From contig JAAXNY010000004.1 in NCBI GenBank assembly GCA_013420905.1, forward strand, positions 434,001 to 498,000: DNA of 64,000 bases, in the 5' to 3' direction. Position 1 is the stretch's first letter; each line of letters begins with the position of its first letter. The translations under genes were made by a program, and so were the position numbers. Below the pieces are notes generated by a model. The model was not told where the DNA came from. It saw only the letters and a list, made by a program, of their open reading frames with translations, and did not search any database. Below are positions 1 through 13,637 of the stretch, in pieces. This DNA is from Collybia mongolica. Lineage: Eukaryota > Basidiomycota > Agaricomycetes > Agaricales > Clitocybaceae.

Positions 1-2007
1 CGTTGAGAGGAGCCTCGCGTATGTTTGTGAAGGGTGGCCTGATGGATCCGTGGAGTTTCGGTGAGAGTAAAGATGGTAAGAAGTTTCAACTTACAACGTT
101 CGCAGAACCACAATTTCGACGGGAATCTGACCTGCAAGTTCTGAAAAAACGGTTAGGAGTACGTTAGGAAGTCACAGATGGAGAAACGAACATCAGCGCA
201 CTATAAACACACATCCAATTCCCGACCTCCCTGAATTATAACCACTCAGATTCGCAAAGAGATTTGACCAAACAAGTAGCAGAAGGCCTGTCCACTTCCA
301 TCGCGGTAATTTTCCGCCCCACGTCCAAGATAGGCTCGGAATTTGGCTTATGAAGAACGGGAAAAATGGATGTGTGGAATTGGGATACGTTGAGACCATT
401 GTGGGTGTAAGGGTACAAAATTTGGAGGGGCCTTTCACGGGATGAAGTCCCTACTAGCTATAGGTTCAAACAAGAATCATGAGAGATGCATCAGTTAGAA
501 TCAAAGAGTTTGATACCTAATGACCGAAACTGTCAGCAACGCAGAAGAGCTTTGGTGCCATTTTGAGATTCTACAAACGCAGAATAGCCAGTAGAGAAAA
601 TGGTTAAGTGGCGACGGTTTCCATCGCCGTCACGGTCATTGACAACAGTGAGCCAGTTTGCACATCGTGGGAAACCATGATCAAGAACTTGCAGCGCATA
701 TCGTCCTCTTTGACATTCCACTACTCTCTATTTACATATGAAGATACACATATCATGCTCGTAAAATCTTTTCAAGATCGACCTTGGTAATCAATCAAAT
801 CGACACAGAGCCTAGGATCGACTATATGAGAAACTGCTATTCGCGCCCAATCCGTTTACACCCAACGAACGTATTGGTTGCACACTCGGAGCGGCCAACA
901 CGATTCTGCATCCTCATATTTGTGAAGTAAGACATCTAGAATAGGTCTTTTTTTCAAAATCATAGACCGCCCATTGCGCAGATCGGGCATGGGGCACTCG
1001 GGTTGCGCTGCGGCGCGCTCTCAAGGAACCGGCTTCTTATCGCCTACGCGCTTAGGTTAGTCACGAATATACGACACAACTATCGAGGCAAGTCTTTCTT
1101 ATTGATCAACAAAACTCAGAGCCACGGCTGACATATTTCACACGATTTAGACTCGGAGCCAGGAAAGGGCTGCGTTGAGCCGGTAGACAACAATTACCAT
1201 GTGCCTGAGTGGCCGTCGCTTGAGCTTTTCCGTGAGCGTTACGACATGTCAATCGTTTAACAACGAACGGCGCTTCATGCTTCCAAATCAACATCATAGT
1301 GATTGACACTGACGTTCAAAAGATTCGTGAGTTAGGAACAACTGTCATAGATTGACTGCTTATATCATGATCCCAGACTGAACATATCACCAAGTTTCAC
1401 CGCCGGTCAAGAAGCTACTGCGTAACCAAATCAAACGCACTATAGAAATGAAGAATAATTGTTAATACATCACAGTAATTTCATCCGGAACCGACAGTCA
1501 CACAACGCCCCGATTGTCTCGGATTCAACACTTGTGATGGCAACTGTTTAGGCTTTGGCCCCAGGTACTTAGGTGAAGACAACAGTGCATGGTCAAAATG
1601 CTACCGTACCAATGTTACTCCTCGCGGGTAAGCCGGGATTTCGCACAAAAGTATGAATTTCCGGGGGTTTCTCAAGTCATCATTTCCAGTTCCCAGAAAA
1701 CTCGAAATGGGAAGTGGTTGCAATGAAAGTTATGCATATATCAAACTCCATGGATACCATTCGGCGGCAAGCATCAAAGCCCCATTTACCAGGTTGCTGT
1801 TCTGTGGTGTTACAGGTACCTGAGGTGTAGCCCACTCCGCGTGTTGTACATAGTCCACTTCTAGAGAAACGACCTGCATATCAAGCATGACGTTATGTAT
1901 ATCGTAACTGAGTGATCTCCCGCTTAGATTCTCCGCTAGCCCCGGGTGCAACTGGTTTAAAGAGGCTTTAGCAGTATTTTTGTTTTCTCTCCCCTGCGTC
2001 CTCGAGC
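1..2007. other. Intergenic, no gene recognised
   Basis: Only short open frames with many stops are present on both strands, and none resembles a known family. No RNA gene or repeat was recognised. It holds the upstream region of the first DUF6534 gene. Confidence 0.5.
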
Positions 2008-3961
2008 ATGACAAATATATCGTCTGTTATCGATGGCTCTTTAACTGGTACGTCCAGAATTCACTTTCATGAAAATCTACTTCAACTACTTACCGAACAA
2101 CAAAGGCTACCTTATTTCACTTGCGTAAATCAGGAAATGAACTATCAAATCCTCGGATTTTAACATTGTGGTCAGGTTACTGGGGATCACCATCGTTCAA
2201 AGCTGGGCTTACATTCACAATAATTACGACAAATGGCCGCTTCGAATCTTCGTGAGTCTTAATAGTATCTTCCATCGCTTTTTCCACACGTCTAAAGGTC
2301 AACCACTCCAGGTTACTGTACTTATGTGAGTTTCCTGGCTTGTCTAAAGTAAATCACAATGCCTGATTTTCAAAAGATTGTTAGATCTCACGGAGACCTT
2401 TTGCGCGACTAAGGTTTTATATCACTTCTTAGTAAGTTTAGATCCCCTTTTAGCAAAAGTTCTTTCCATTAAACGCCTTATAGGTATATCATTTCGGTGA
2501 AGTTGACGTTCTCGAGAATCCCGCCGAGTACGTCGCGGTACCTATACTAATTTGAGCGTAATCTCAACCTTGCAAAGTATCATATCTATCGACTTTGTTA
2601 TAACCAGCACCATATTCTTCATGTAGGTTGTTTTCAACCGCTCCCCATTCTAGATCTCATTTCTGAGTCGGCTTCGCAGCTCCCACATGTTTTTTGCACA
2701 CCGGCTTTGGAAGCGTAAGTGGTCATCTTCAACAAGTTCTAGGGTGATTGGAATTGCATTCAATTAGTTGGAAAACGTTTGTGGCTTCCAGCCATAATTG
2801 TACGCTATCTATATTCGCCGCGTGCAAAAGCTCATGATTATGCTAGAGTTTTACAAGTACGGCTACTTTAGGTATGTGCGTATATCTTAAAGAAGAGATA
2901 GATAATACTCATCTCAGGATTTTGAGCCCTTTGTGCAGGTAAGCCCTAAGACCATGTCGCCGGTCATTCCTCACATGCATTTACGACTCGTAGTTTCTGT
3001 TTCTCCCCAGTTATCGCGTTTGGTATCTAGCGAGTATCGTCGGCGTCACACCATGGTACGCTAGAGCTCCTGCCTATTATTCACACATTTTTGAGAGGCT
3101 CGTTTCAGATCGAGTTGGCGACATTTCATGCACTCGCTGTGCTGACAGACATTTTGATCACCATAGGCCTATCATGGTCCCTCTCGAAGACTCGCACGAG
3201 TTTCAAAATGTACGTTGTCTATATTTTGCTTCTTTTGTTCCCTTATTTTTATGTTTTGTAGTAACCAAATGGTGCTTCAGCGATTCCTCGATTTCATTGT
3301 TACTCGTGGCATCCTGATCACTCTCGTACAAATTGGGCATATTATCATGTATGTTCACGACCCGAAAAGCATGTTGTTTTGGTGAGTGTCCTATTTTACG
3401 CCGTCTGGTTGCATGGTATTCTGAAGCAAGCGGTGTAGGTCCACTTTTCATCTCATCTTGACTAAGCTTTACGTCCTTACAACGTGTAAGTTCAGCGTGT
3501 CTCTCCCTTGACCACGCTTCGTACTCAACAATCACTATTCTCAGTGGTCACGTAAGCGTCCATGACGAAATCTCTCCTAAGTATCCTAGTAAACGCAGAA
3601 GATAGATTAAACTCACGCACACCGAGGCGTGACACGGTTCAGAATGCAGTCGCCACTGGGACTCATATTTCCTTTGTACGCCCGACCATATCCATGTCGG
3701 GTTATGAAGATAGCGGAGCAGGCAGGTAAGCTCTTTGTCGAAGAACATGGGTGATGTGAGATGGAGACTCATCTTTACGTGTTCATATTCCCCAGGAACT
3801 CTGAGTCTCGGACGTCCAAGGCCCCCGTTGACTCACTGGTACTTCGTGACAAAAGTTTGGACTTTGTTGTTAATATTAACAAATCACGTCAATCACTGGG
3901 TACACCATCATCTACATCGGTACCTCGCGTACATGATCGTAAGTTCTATCTTGGATTGTAG
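2008..3961 (+). CDS. DUF6534 seven-helix membrane protein, copy 1
   Basis: This is a many-exon gene for a predicted 7-transmembrane protein of unknown function, a family common in Agaricomycetes. The start ATG at 2008 reads MTNISSVIDG, as in the sister copies. Exons carry the first helix (about 2176-2250), a 14-nt exon near 2310, the LDLTETFCATK helix (about 2382-2430), FVITS helix, FFAHRLWK, and the DUF6534 domain from about 3110 (TDILITIGLSWSL) through TRGILITLVQIGH (about 3300-3340) to KLYVLTT. A 7-nt microexon at 3545-3551 links it to LNSR at about 3597. The last exon (3796-3961) is a Ser-rich cytoplasmic-type tail ending at TAG. Reading frames stay open across all junctions checked, so it looks intact. 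Exact outer-loop exon edges are inferred from comparison with the other copies. Confidence 0.72.
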
Positions 3962-5209
3962 TTGTCGACGAATACTTAGCTTCTATGGTCAGTGTTGTAA
4001 ATACCTGACCCCGGTACTGTACTATTTACGAGCATCATAGTTATCTCCGAATTAAAGCGAAAGTGGATAATCCAGATGGCATCACTCTCCACTTCACCCG
4101 TCCCCGCATCAGTATATACAACGCAATCTATTTATGTTATTCGCAGAACTCCATTTTTGGAAGCCTGAAGTATCCTTGTCTGACAAGTCTTGATCCCTCT
4201 AGGTGCTTCCTCTGCATCATGACGACAGGAAACTTTGATTACAGAAATGGTTCGACGCGCCATACGGAAAACTGCGAGTCTGAGGCGTATACCCACTGGA
4301 ACTTGGATATAATGGGAATCACACCGGTTGACCTAGGAGGAATCTGTCTTGGCGAAATATCGAGTTGGGGCACGGAATGCTATTCCAATTCACAATCGGT
4401 AAAGGCAACAATCCAGATTAGATTACTACGCCGAAAAGGATCCGAGTTTGCATTGACATTATAATGCTTGAGATAAGAGAATCGTTCGTGGGGGAGGGCG
4501 CTGAGTAGGATAATGTCTATTCAGAATTTCCGCTGCGCTTGTCGTGGCGCGAATGCCTACTGGAAAGACGCGTTGTTGGTATATGTTTGGCTTATGGAGA
4601 TTGGCTATTTCCCCCCACCTTAAACCCAACTTTCATGCGCGCGCCCTACAACGAATTCACGAAGATTTACTACCGATCAACTCTCAAACCTCAACGTTTA
4701 ACGTTCAACTTCCAGCCTTGATTGAGCTTGCATGGTCAACATTTACAAAAAACATGCTCATCGAACTCAGGGGAATTTCTGCGGATAAACTCTATCCCGG
4801 AAAACACTCGTATAGCACTCGCCGGAGCCTGCTTCAATTTGGGAAATGAAATGTTTGAGCACCGGAAACCGCGACCAGAGGAGCTTTGATGATGGAAGTG
4901 GCGTACTATCGGCCAGCGTTGACGCTCGCACCAGGGTGAGTGCTGTAATTGATTGTCAGCGGCGGGCATCATTGTTGTCTTTCTGACATGCTACCCCAGG
5001 TTCTTACCCTAGGACAGGAATCGACTTACCTGGCGACTCGCTCGCGTCCAAAGGAGGATGGCGTCAGATCGCCCTATGACACCTCGACGTGTAGTGGATT
5101 AAACTGGCAGCTGTGTATTTGAGTCTTCAGCTGGCCAAATTTAATCACTTCTACATAAGGGTGTGACTATTTGGCTCTTAACTCTGCCTTCCTCTCCAAC
5201 CCCTTACTC
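3962..5209. other. Intergenic between DUF6534 copies 1 and 2
   Basis: A 402-base open frame at 4063-4464 starts with GTG, resembles nothing known and is probably chance. No other feature was seen. Confidence 0.4.
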
Positions 5210-7065
5210 ATGGCTAACGTGTCCTCCCTTGTCGATGGTACCGTGTTCGGCGCGTGCAATTGGTGGATCTTATAGAGCTGTCATAGTGACTGAGTGACTA
5301 AAAACAGGCTACATCATTTCGTTGGTGTAAGTCATCTTCAATCAAATTTCACCTGGATGACGAAGCCGACGCTCAGGTTGATTGGGATTACGCTCGTGCA
5401 AGGCTGGGATTATGCCCACAACAATCACGATAAATGGCCCCTTCGAACCTTCGTATGTTATGATAGAATTAGTACCATGCTCTACGGGCCCGCTGATTAA
5501 CTGTTAATGTTTAGGTCACTGTACTCATGTAAGTAAAATTACTCCTAAAAGTTAGGCCCATCCGATGTCAGCATCTACAGTTTATTGGATATTGCGGAGG
5601 CGTTCTGTGCCTCCAACCTTTTACATCATTATCTGGTAAGGCTCGGTACCAATGAGAAACCTGAACCTCACACCTATATAGGTATCACATTTTGGCGAAA
5701 TCGACGTCCTTAAGTCTCCTATAAAGTGCGTTAGCCAACATTTTGTGTGATGATCTCTTTTCAACCACGCAAAGGATGATATCTATAGATTTTGCCGTTA
5801 CTCTTGTCATAATCTTCATGTAAGTCTTATTCCATCTCCTTGAGTAATACTTACTTTTTTTTACAGAGTTCATATCTTCTTTGCGCGTCGGCTGTGGATG
5901 GGTATGCGAAAATGTTATGTTTATGTGAAATTGATCTTCAATATTTATTAGTCGGGAAAAACTGGTGGTTCCCAGTTATAATTGTATGCATTCTATTATC
6001 GCCACATACAGGACCTCATTGTTGCATCAGACTCTTACAAGCATAGCAATGCTAGGTGTGTACCATATCATTAACTCCATGACTCGTGTAATCCTCATCT
6101 CGAAAATGAGCCCTTGGCATTGGTGAGCTCCACGCTAATCGTGTTACTCAACAGCTCACGCCTTTTAGGTGCTATTTCCATGCAGATATCAGCGCAAGCT
6201 CTGGGTGACTTCTATAGGCGTCCCGTTATGGTACGATCATATCTTTTTCTCATCACTTGTAATTTTTAAAGTTTGTCCCAGATCGAGTTGACTGTGTTTC
6301 ATGGACTCGGTGTGGTGACCGACATTCTAATCACCATAGGCTTATCCTGGACGCTTTCAAGGTCCCACACCGGTTTCAAAGCGTGCGTTGACCAAATACT
6401 ATCCTCGTTCAATCTGATGCATCTATTCCACAGTACTCAGATGATCCTACAACGACTTCTCATGTTTACAGTGACACGCGGTATCTTGGTCTGTCTGGTA
6501 CAAGTTGGACATATCGCGATGTATGTTTATGACCCAAAGAATATGCTGTTCTGGTTAGCAATACTTCAAATTATCTCGTCACGCAACCGTGAAACTCAGA
6601 GATACGGCAGGGCCTCTCTCCATCTCATCTTAACCAAACTCTATGTTCTAACGACGTGTAAGTTCTACATCCCATTTCAGCCTCCTGTAGGACTCATAGA
6701 TATTTACAGTGGTCACGTAAGTACCCACGACGACGACGTCAGGGAATACCCAATGATTGAGCTTTAGGTTAAATTCTCGTAAAACATTCCGTGACACAAT
6801 GCAGAGCGTAGTAACGGACGACCCCACCTTCACACCTTCAGCCCCGTCGCTGTTTGGTCATGGTAATACGGCACCTAGGTGAGAGTTTACAAATAGATAT
6901 TACTTTGAAAAATGCGTCATGTATTACAGGAGCCTTGAGGATCAAAAAGATCGGAAACCTCCCACCATACGCAACATGCTATTTTCTCCTGCCGACATGG
7001 AATTCTCGATAGATGTCAACCTGGCGAGTCACAACACCACGCCTGGTCAGGGGTCTAAATGCTGA
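5210..7065 (+). CDS. DUF6534 seven-helix membrane protein, copy 2
   Basis: Second gene of the + strand trio. ATG at 5210 gives MANVSSLVDG. The first intron apparently has a GC donor (gcgcgt) rather than GT. Later exons give the helix LIGITLVQGW, the LLDIAEAFCAS helix, VHIFFARRLW, NWWFPVII, a 25-nt exon reading TLTSIAML, and a DUF6534 domain (about 6280-6660) with VVTDILITIGLSWTL, TRGILVCLVQVGHIAMYV and KLYVLTT. The 7-nt microexon is at 6710-6716, followed by LNSRKTFRD at about 6769. The final exon (6930-7065) is a hydrophilic tail ending in TGA. Seven hydrophobic segments can be counted. Family function is unknown; a receptor or sensor role would be a guess from topology. The frame is open throughout, so the gene appears intact. 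Confidence 0.75.
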
Positions 7066-8260
7066 TCACAGCATCATCCTATTCCCCTCCGATGGTGATA
7101 AGATAGCGTTCAGTAGAGAATATGGTAAGAGCTCTCGTATCGTACGGAGAAGCTCCAAGACTTCTTTGTATCATAAACCATAACAATGATGCGAAAAAAC
7201 CCTATTACACTTTTGCTAGGAGCCCTCCGAGCTCGGGTCAGACAGGGCGAGTCGGCAACTTTCTGGTCACCACCCACCCATTGGGACCCACGCTTGACAG
7301 CATTTGCCTAACCGCCGCACCCAAAAATACGAAGCGTCGGTTATGTTCAAGTCGGGTCCGATGAGGCATAAACAGTCGGATGTCGTTGAACGACGGTGGC
7401 TGCCTGCATCAAACATTACATATGATAAAATAAGCCGCCTACATGTTTGATTTGTATCAACACGCGTCAAGAGGACTCGTTCATCCTCAATTGCAGCTGC
7501 CCCACCAGACTACCGACTGCTACCGATTCATATAGTCACACGCCAAGGTGAAAAGAACCCCCACCGACATGCGAGGCACCGGGCAAAGGATGAAATGTTT
7601 ATGTCCGAGGTCGCCGCGCTCCATGAGTCAATCGTGAATATTGATTGGCCTCCCATCTCAATGCCATACACTTGTTCTCCTATCTTTATTATGAGGAAAC
7701 ATAGAGAAATACATTTTATTGTATGGATTTCATCACAAACTGGCTTGAACAAGGACTCGGAAAAAATGAGGCGAATTGAAACTCCGAATTCTCTTGAACC
7801 TCTTCTATCGACTTCCATTGAGGCTTCGAAGTTCGCCGTGTTGAGGAGCTCAAGGTCTGGAAATCGTCTAACAGTATGAAACTCACCATAGCCTTGAAAA
7901 CCCTAGATTGGCCCAAGTTTGAACAATATACCATGACTTTTTACAAAACAAATTTTTGAACTGATGTTAGTGAGTAAGGAACGTCGAGCGATAATATCAC
8001 CATCTCGTTGTGATTTCGGAGTGATCGCAAGTTCTTGCCCCTGAACAGGAAACGGAAGCATGGCCACTATGCATATGGTTCACTTTCATATTGCTTTTAT
8101 AGTGAGAGGAACACGGGTGTCAAGGATGACACTTGCATCTATTATGACCCTCATACATCCCGAGCTGACAAAGGTGTCTTCGGCCGGATTTAATTGCTTT
8201 TAACGACGTCGTGGTACCTGTGGTATCTTGGCTCGTTCCCACTTCCCCAATTCCTCAACT
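7066..8260. other. Intergenic between DUF6534 copies 2 and 3
   Basis: Overlapping short open frames on both strands near 7530-7930 have no recognisable product or splice structure. Nothing else was seen. Confidence 0.4.
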
Positions 8261-10081
8261 ATGACAGATATATCCTCTATTGTGAATGGATCCGTAATCG
8301 GTGCGCATACATTCGGTATTGAACATGAAAACAACCCAGATATTGACGCAGGCGGAAGACAGGTTACATCATCTCATTGGTGTAAGTCATACAACCGAAC
8401 TAAAGCCCAGGGTACAAATATTATGCGCAGCTTGCTCGGGATCTCCATCGTCCAGAGTTGGATTTACGCACATAACAACCACGACAGGTGGCCGCTTAGA
8501 ACCTTTGTATGTCCCACTTGCTATTTTGCAAACACAACATGCAGCTTATTCCGTTTAGGTTACACTACTCGTGTAATGTTCAATCCATGGGGGCTAGGAC
8601 TATGCTAAATTCGGTTAACCTAGATTATTGGATATCACAGAAACATTCTGCGCAACGTACATTGTGCATTATTATCTGGTAAGGCTGAACCTCCATTTAA
8701 TAAAAGGCCTGCACATCAACCCTCTCCAGATATCTAATTTTGGGGAAGTTGAGGCTTTGGAGACTCCTATCGAGTACGCTGTGCCCCTGAATCTGAAGCG
8801 ATAATTTGACTTCACTTGGGTGTAGTATAACATCGGTGGATTTCGCCATCACTAGTATCATGTTCTTCATGTGCGTTTTATTTCGACATCTTCTTGTATC
8901 ACTACCGATTCTTTACAGGGTCCATCTCTTCTTTGCGCGTCGCCTTTGGATACGTACGTGTAATTCTCCGCCACCCTTCAGATTTTGACCAAGTGATTTG
9001 GGTAGTCGGGCAGAGTTGGTGGCTCCCAGCTGTAATTGTGCGTGTCCCGCCGTCACCATGTACCAAAATTCATCATTTTTACCTTAGACTGTTACAAGCA
9101 CGGCCATGTTAGGTGTGTAGAATCAATCTCTTGTTGGTTTATTGTACTGACAGCAGGAACCTGAGCTCTTGGAGCTAGTAAGTATTGAACTTCTATCGAT
9201 TACGTGCTACATCAATTTACAGTTTATAGGTGCTGTTTCCTCTCAGCTATTAGGTGGTTTAACATTTGATGACGATTCTCAACGTCGAATCATGGTTTGT
9301 GTCTTTCCTTAGTGTTCATTGGGCGACAGCAATACTAATTGGCTCGCCTTAGATAGAGTCGGCCTTATGCCATGCGCTTGGTGTTATGACAGATATTTTG
9401 GTCACTCTAGGACTATCTTGGACGCTCTCAATGACTCATACGGATCTCAAAAAGTCTGTCAGCTCTATTTTTTTTTGTTCCAAGTTAATCTTTTTGTTAC
9501 GCAGTACCCAATTGGTGATCCACCGAATTCTCTACTTCACGGTAACCCGTGGCATCCTAGTTTGCCTCGTTCAAGTTGGACATGTTGCGATGTATATTCT
9601 TGATCCCGAGAACATACTGTTTTGGTTAGTAGACTTTCTCCCCTATACCCTCCGGCATCCCTAATTCAGTGGTATAACAGGGTTTCCCTTTATCTTATCT
9701 TGACGAAACTTTATGTTGTCACCACACGTAAGCTTTTCGTAGTTTGGAAGGCCAGCCCCTAACTTGATACTGCTTGCATCAGTGGTCACGTAAGCATTCG
9801 TCCTTGAAATGCCTCGGGGAACACAGTGATCAGAAGGACTTTTAGGTTAAACTCACGCCGATCATTAACTGCAACGCTAGAAAACGCGGTCATAAACACG
9901 GACGATTTTCATCTTTCCTTTGCACATTCAACATCATCGCGCGCCAATAACATTGATGGAGCAACAAGAATGTGAGAGTACAGATAGATCACTTTGTAAT
10001 TTTGAGAGGCTGATCCTTTTGCCGCTCAGAGACCATGACAAGCAGACCGTAATCACACCTGGTCGAGGATTTGATGACTGA
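8261..10081 (+). CDS. DUF6534 seven-helix membrane protein, copy 3
   Basis: Third + strand paralog. ATG at 8261 gives MTDISSIVNG. A 19-nt exon (about 8365-8383) encodes YIISLV, followed by LLGISIVQSWIYAHNN, then a 14-nt exon VTLLV, LLDITETFCATYI, ISNFGEVEALETPIEY, VDFAITSIMFFM, VHLFFARRLW, SWWLPAVI and TVTSTAML. The DUF6534 domain spans about 9365-9730 (TDILVTLGLSWTL, TRGILVCLVQVGHVAMYI, KLYVVTT). The 7-nt microexon is at 9783-9789 and leads to LNSRRSL. A short tail exon ends at TGA 10079-10081, entered from a phase-2 donor after position ~9970. It looks intact. The tail-exon junction is the least certain part. Confidence 0.72.
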
Positions 10082-13000
10082 AAATCACATGGGTCTGCTC
10101 CTTATTAGCAATAGAGGTCGGTGGGCCTCTCCATGTTCTCTCCATGTGATTCAGAGAGGTTTAATGTCAGCGTTAGATGCATTGAGGGGACAGTATTGGG
10201 AGGTTCGCGTCAAATCGGGGCACTTATTCTCATAAGGAGATATCAACATCTGAATCCGGAGTTACAAAAGACGAAGGTAGCACAATTTACTCCAGGCTAC
10301 GAATTCCGAAACGGGGGAAACCGTCGACGACACGCTCAATGTTGCCCATTGTCCACAAGCGAACTATGCTGAATTCTCCTAGTGAATGTAGAACGAATTG
10401 AAATGAATCTGTACACGATTAATAGAATTTATTTAATGTGAGTTCATCTATCATCTCCCTCTTGCATCTTTCGGCGAGACGCAAGCGGCAAACCTGTGTT
10501 GGCGACGCGTTGTTTACGCAACAAACAAGAACAACAATACCGACTTCATCCGGCCCCTCACGGTTGGGGCCCATGCTCAAGCTTTTCCCCTCTCGCTACC
10601 ATAAACACAGCATTGCGGCAACTTTCCAACTGAGCAAGACGAAAATCAAGTACCAGATGACTTGTGTCCGTGCAACACCGACTGACTGACCCTTAGCAGG
10701 CTTGGACTCCCTTTCGGAATCGGATATTAGCGGCTATGAGACCTTGATCAGACTCAGCGCTGACTCCCTTGGACCTTGGTCCCCCCTACCTTGGTCCAAA
10801 GACTTTGGACCTGAAGGTACGCAAATTGACGCGTCACCTGAATGTCCCAACCGTCTCAGTGGAGTGTGTACATCAATAAAAACAAGCACCCCCAAAACCC
10901 AACATAACCAAGGCTTTCTATTAATTCGGGGTTAAGAAGGTCTAGAAGACGGAAGTCCTTCTCGCTTCGACGAGATCGCTCCGATAATCCATTGGATATC
11001 GATCACGCGACCCGTCCGAACATTAATTTGCGCTGGCCCTAAGAATTCAATGTCATTCATTGTTAAGTTGACAGGTTCATTTGGTTTAATCCGAGCTAAA
11101 GCATTAGTGATATGTATAGTTAGTCTTATTTCTCTTTCACCTCCAGGACAGGGATTCGCGATTCGACGACACCACTGGGGTCGACGAAAAGCGATCTTCT
11201 ATTCGCCGATGAGGGTGAGGGAAATAAATGTCTTCGGGGGTCTCCGGCCTTTTACTTGTTTCTACCTGCGCAGAATCCTTGGCCCTAATCAGGGATAGTC
11301 ATTCATAGATGGCATCTAGTTATAGTATATCTGAGTGATGACGAAGATGGACAAGATGGAGCTAGCGATGAGATAGCTATCCTTGTGATTGATCAGAAGA
11401 ATTTGTGAAAAAGCGCAAGACCCTAATTCTTTTTGAATGTTCATACCATCGTCTTTTCTCATGCTATAGTACAGAAAGACTCGGGGATCGACCAATGTGG
11501 GACTCGACCAGATGGCGGCGAGCTATGCGATCCATCGATATCGATACCTACATATTAGCTACACGTATCTAGTTCCTAGATGAGTCAAGTCTAAGTCTAA
11601 CACGATCGATGAACAAGTCGACACCCTAGAGATCATTTCTGATGATGATCCTGAAAGTGTTGCTCGCGATGGTTGTTTTAAAGATTAGGCTCAAACAGGT
11701 TTTACTTTTTCATCCTCAAGACTAAAGACTCTGACCGACGTTTTGTATGATCTGAAGTATCGTGCTGAACATCAGCGAAGATGCTGAAGCAGAGCATTTA
11801 CGACCATTATTAAATTCCTACAAGTGTAAGTAACGTTTGTTTTATGACCAATACAGAAACGCCAGGAACCCCTAATCTACGTATAGTGAGAATAAGAAGG
11901 ATGAACGACGGAGCGTGGATAATGCATGTTTTGAGGATCATTTCAGGTACGATAAGATATGATAAAAAAATAGTACTAGTGGGAGTTGGATGTGCTGTCG
12001 GAGAGGGCCAACCGTGGACAAGGGGGAGAGTGACGACAGGCAGCCGGACCTTGGACACGCGCTGGATGCATGGTTTGATGACATACTTCGCACCATGTGC
12101 TCGCTGCGTTGATGCGGGCCTGTTCCATAGATCCGAAGATTCCGGAGGATGGTTGAAGCATGAGCGAGAAAGGAGGAAGCGGAGCTGACGAAGTGGAGAG
12201 TAGAAGCTCTACACTCAACTCGAACGGCAAAAATCGCTCAACTCAACTCAACTCGTCTTATCAATCTCCAATAGTCTCACTATCCAGCCCCCTTTATCCT
12301 AACATCTCGAAACCCAATAGTAGCACTTGTTACTCCCAAATTCCCAATTCCTCACGAACACCTCTCGAAAAGGTCTTCCATCTGAGTTTCAGAACCAAGG
12401 ATCAACACATCAAGTAGTCGTAAAAAGAGGAAAACGTCGCGCACAATGTAACAGTGACTCTGGCCCCCCTTTGTCCAAGTTCCAAAATCCCTCACTCCTA
12501 AGCCTTCCGTTTCTGATCAAGTCCCGATTTCGAAACTATCCGGCATGCATCGTCATAGTGAAGAAGTCCCTTCATGGCGCAGTTCTCAAGGTTCCGACTG
12601 ATTCCCAAGACACCGCGCAGTCCTCAATGCCCGACCGGGGACAACGGTACGTATACTGATACACGCGAACACATGCGATTTGGGCATTGTTATCTGCGGA
12701 TCTAGTATGAAATTCATAGACTAGTGGAGTGCGCTTGGATCGGTTGAACCCGCTGCTGTCGCTATAGCCAATGCCAAATGCACGCAATACTTCGTAAAAC
12801 TCAACAGGTAATGGCGGAGTAAACTTCGCCCGCGCGAAATGATCGTAAATCCTGGTCAAGCAAGCCCTTTTTTTTTTTTTTTCGTTGTTGTTCGTAAGCC
12901 CTGACTAGGCGAGGTGTCGTTCCAGAGCCAGCCTGGTTACGATGTGCATACGAGATGGGGCCACCTGCGCGTCTATTTTGTGGGTATGCGATTAAAGTGT

Positions 13001-13637
13001 ATAAAGATTGTGTCATCCGGGTTAGACGGGACGATCAAACGTAAGGGAGATGCATTTCGAGCGGCCTAGTCATGGGGCGTGAGCCGTGGGCAACAGAAAC
13101 TTTGCGATCGGTTGGATGGCGACTTTGGTGATGGACGATGCATCAGGGTAGGAATACGCGTGTAGACCAGAGTTGGGAACGTGTGCGGGGATAAGGACTA
13201 AAAAAAAAAAACCCCCCATTAGCCATTAAAGTCTGTAAAGTAAGATAAAACGTACCTTCAGTACTAGGAATGATCAAATGGGGGACGCGGAAGGCGCAAG
13301 GAGGAAAAAAGGACAGCAAGAGGGGGCAGAGAGAAGTGATGGAATAGGAGAACTGGAAACTTTGAATGTCATGGGAGGTCGTGTGAATATTATATTGTAC
13401 AAAAGGATAAGAAGAATGTGCAGCGTCGACGGCAAAGTGTCTTGTATATGAGTGTAAGGCAGGAGGATGTCATGTATACGTGGAACCAAACTCGACAAAG
13501 GAAGGAAGGGAAAAAAAAAAAATATACAGGGCCGCAATAGCCAATGAAGAAGAACAGTCACAACAAGACTGCATAAAACCAAATTAAAAAAGAGTGCATA
13601 AGTCAAACCAAAAAACCCAAAGCGCACAACCACACCT
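10082..13637. other. Gene-poor stretch
   Basis: No gene family recognised. Around 11330-11690 there are short Asp/Glu-rich open pieces on the + strand (for example LEIISDDDPES near 11625) interrupted by stops, which could be a decayed coding remnant. A T-run of about 15 lies near 12868. The right end is probably 3' sequence of the - strand gene at 13638. Confidence 0.35.

Noticed and set aside
4063..4464. 133-codon + strand open frame between DUF6534 copies 1 and 2
   Set aside because: It begins with GTG, has no recognisable domain or splice context, and is of a length expected by chance in this much sequence.
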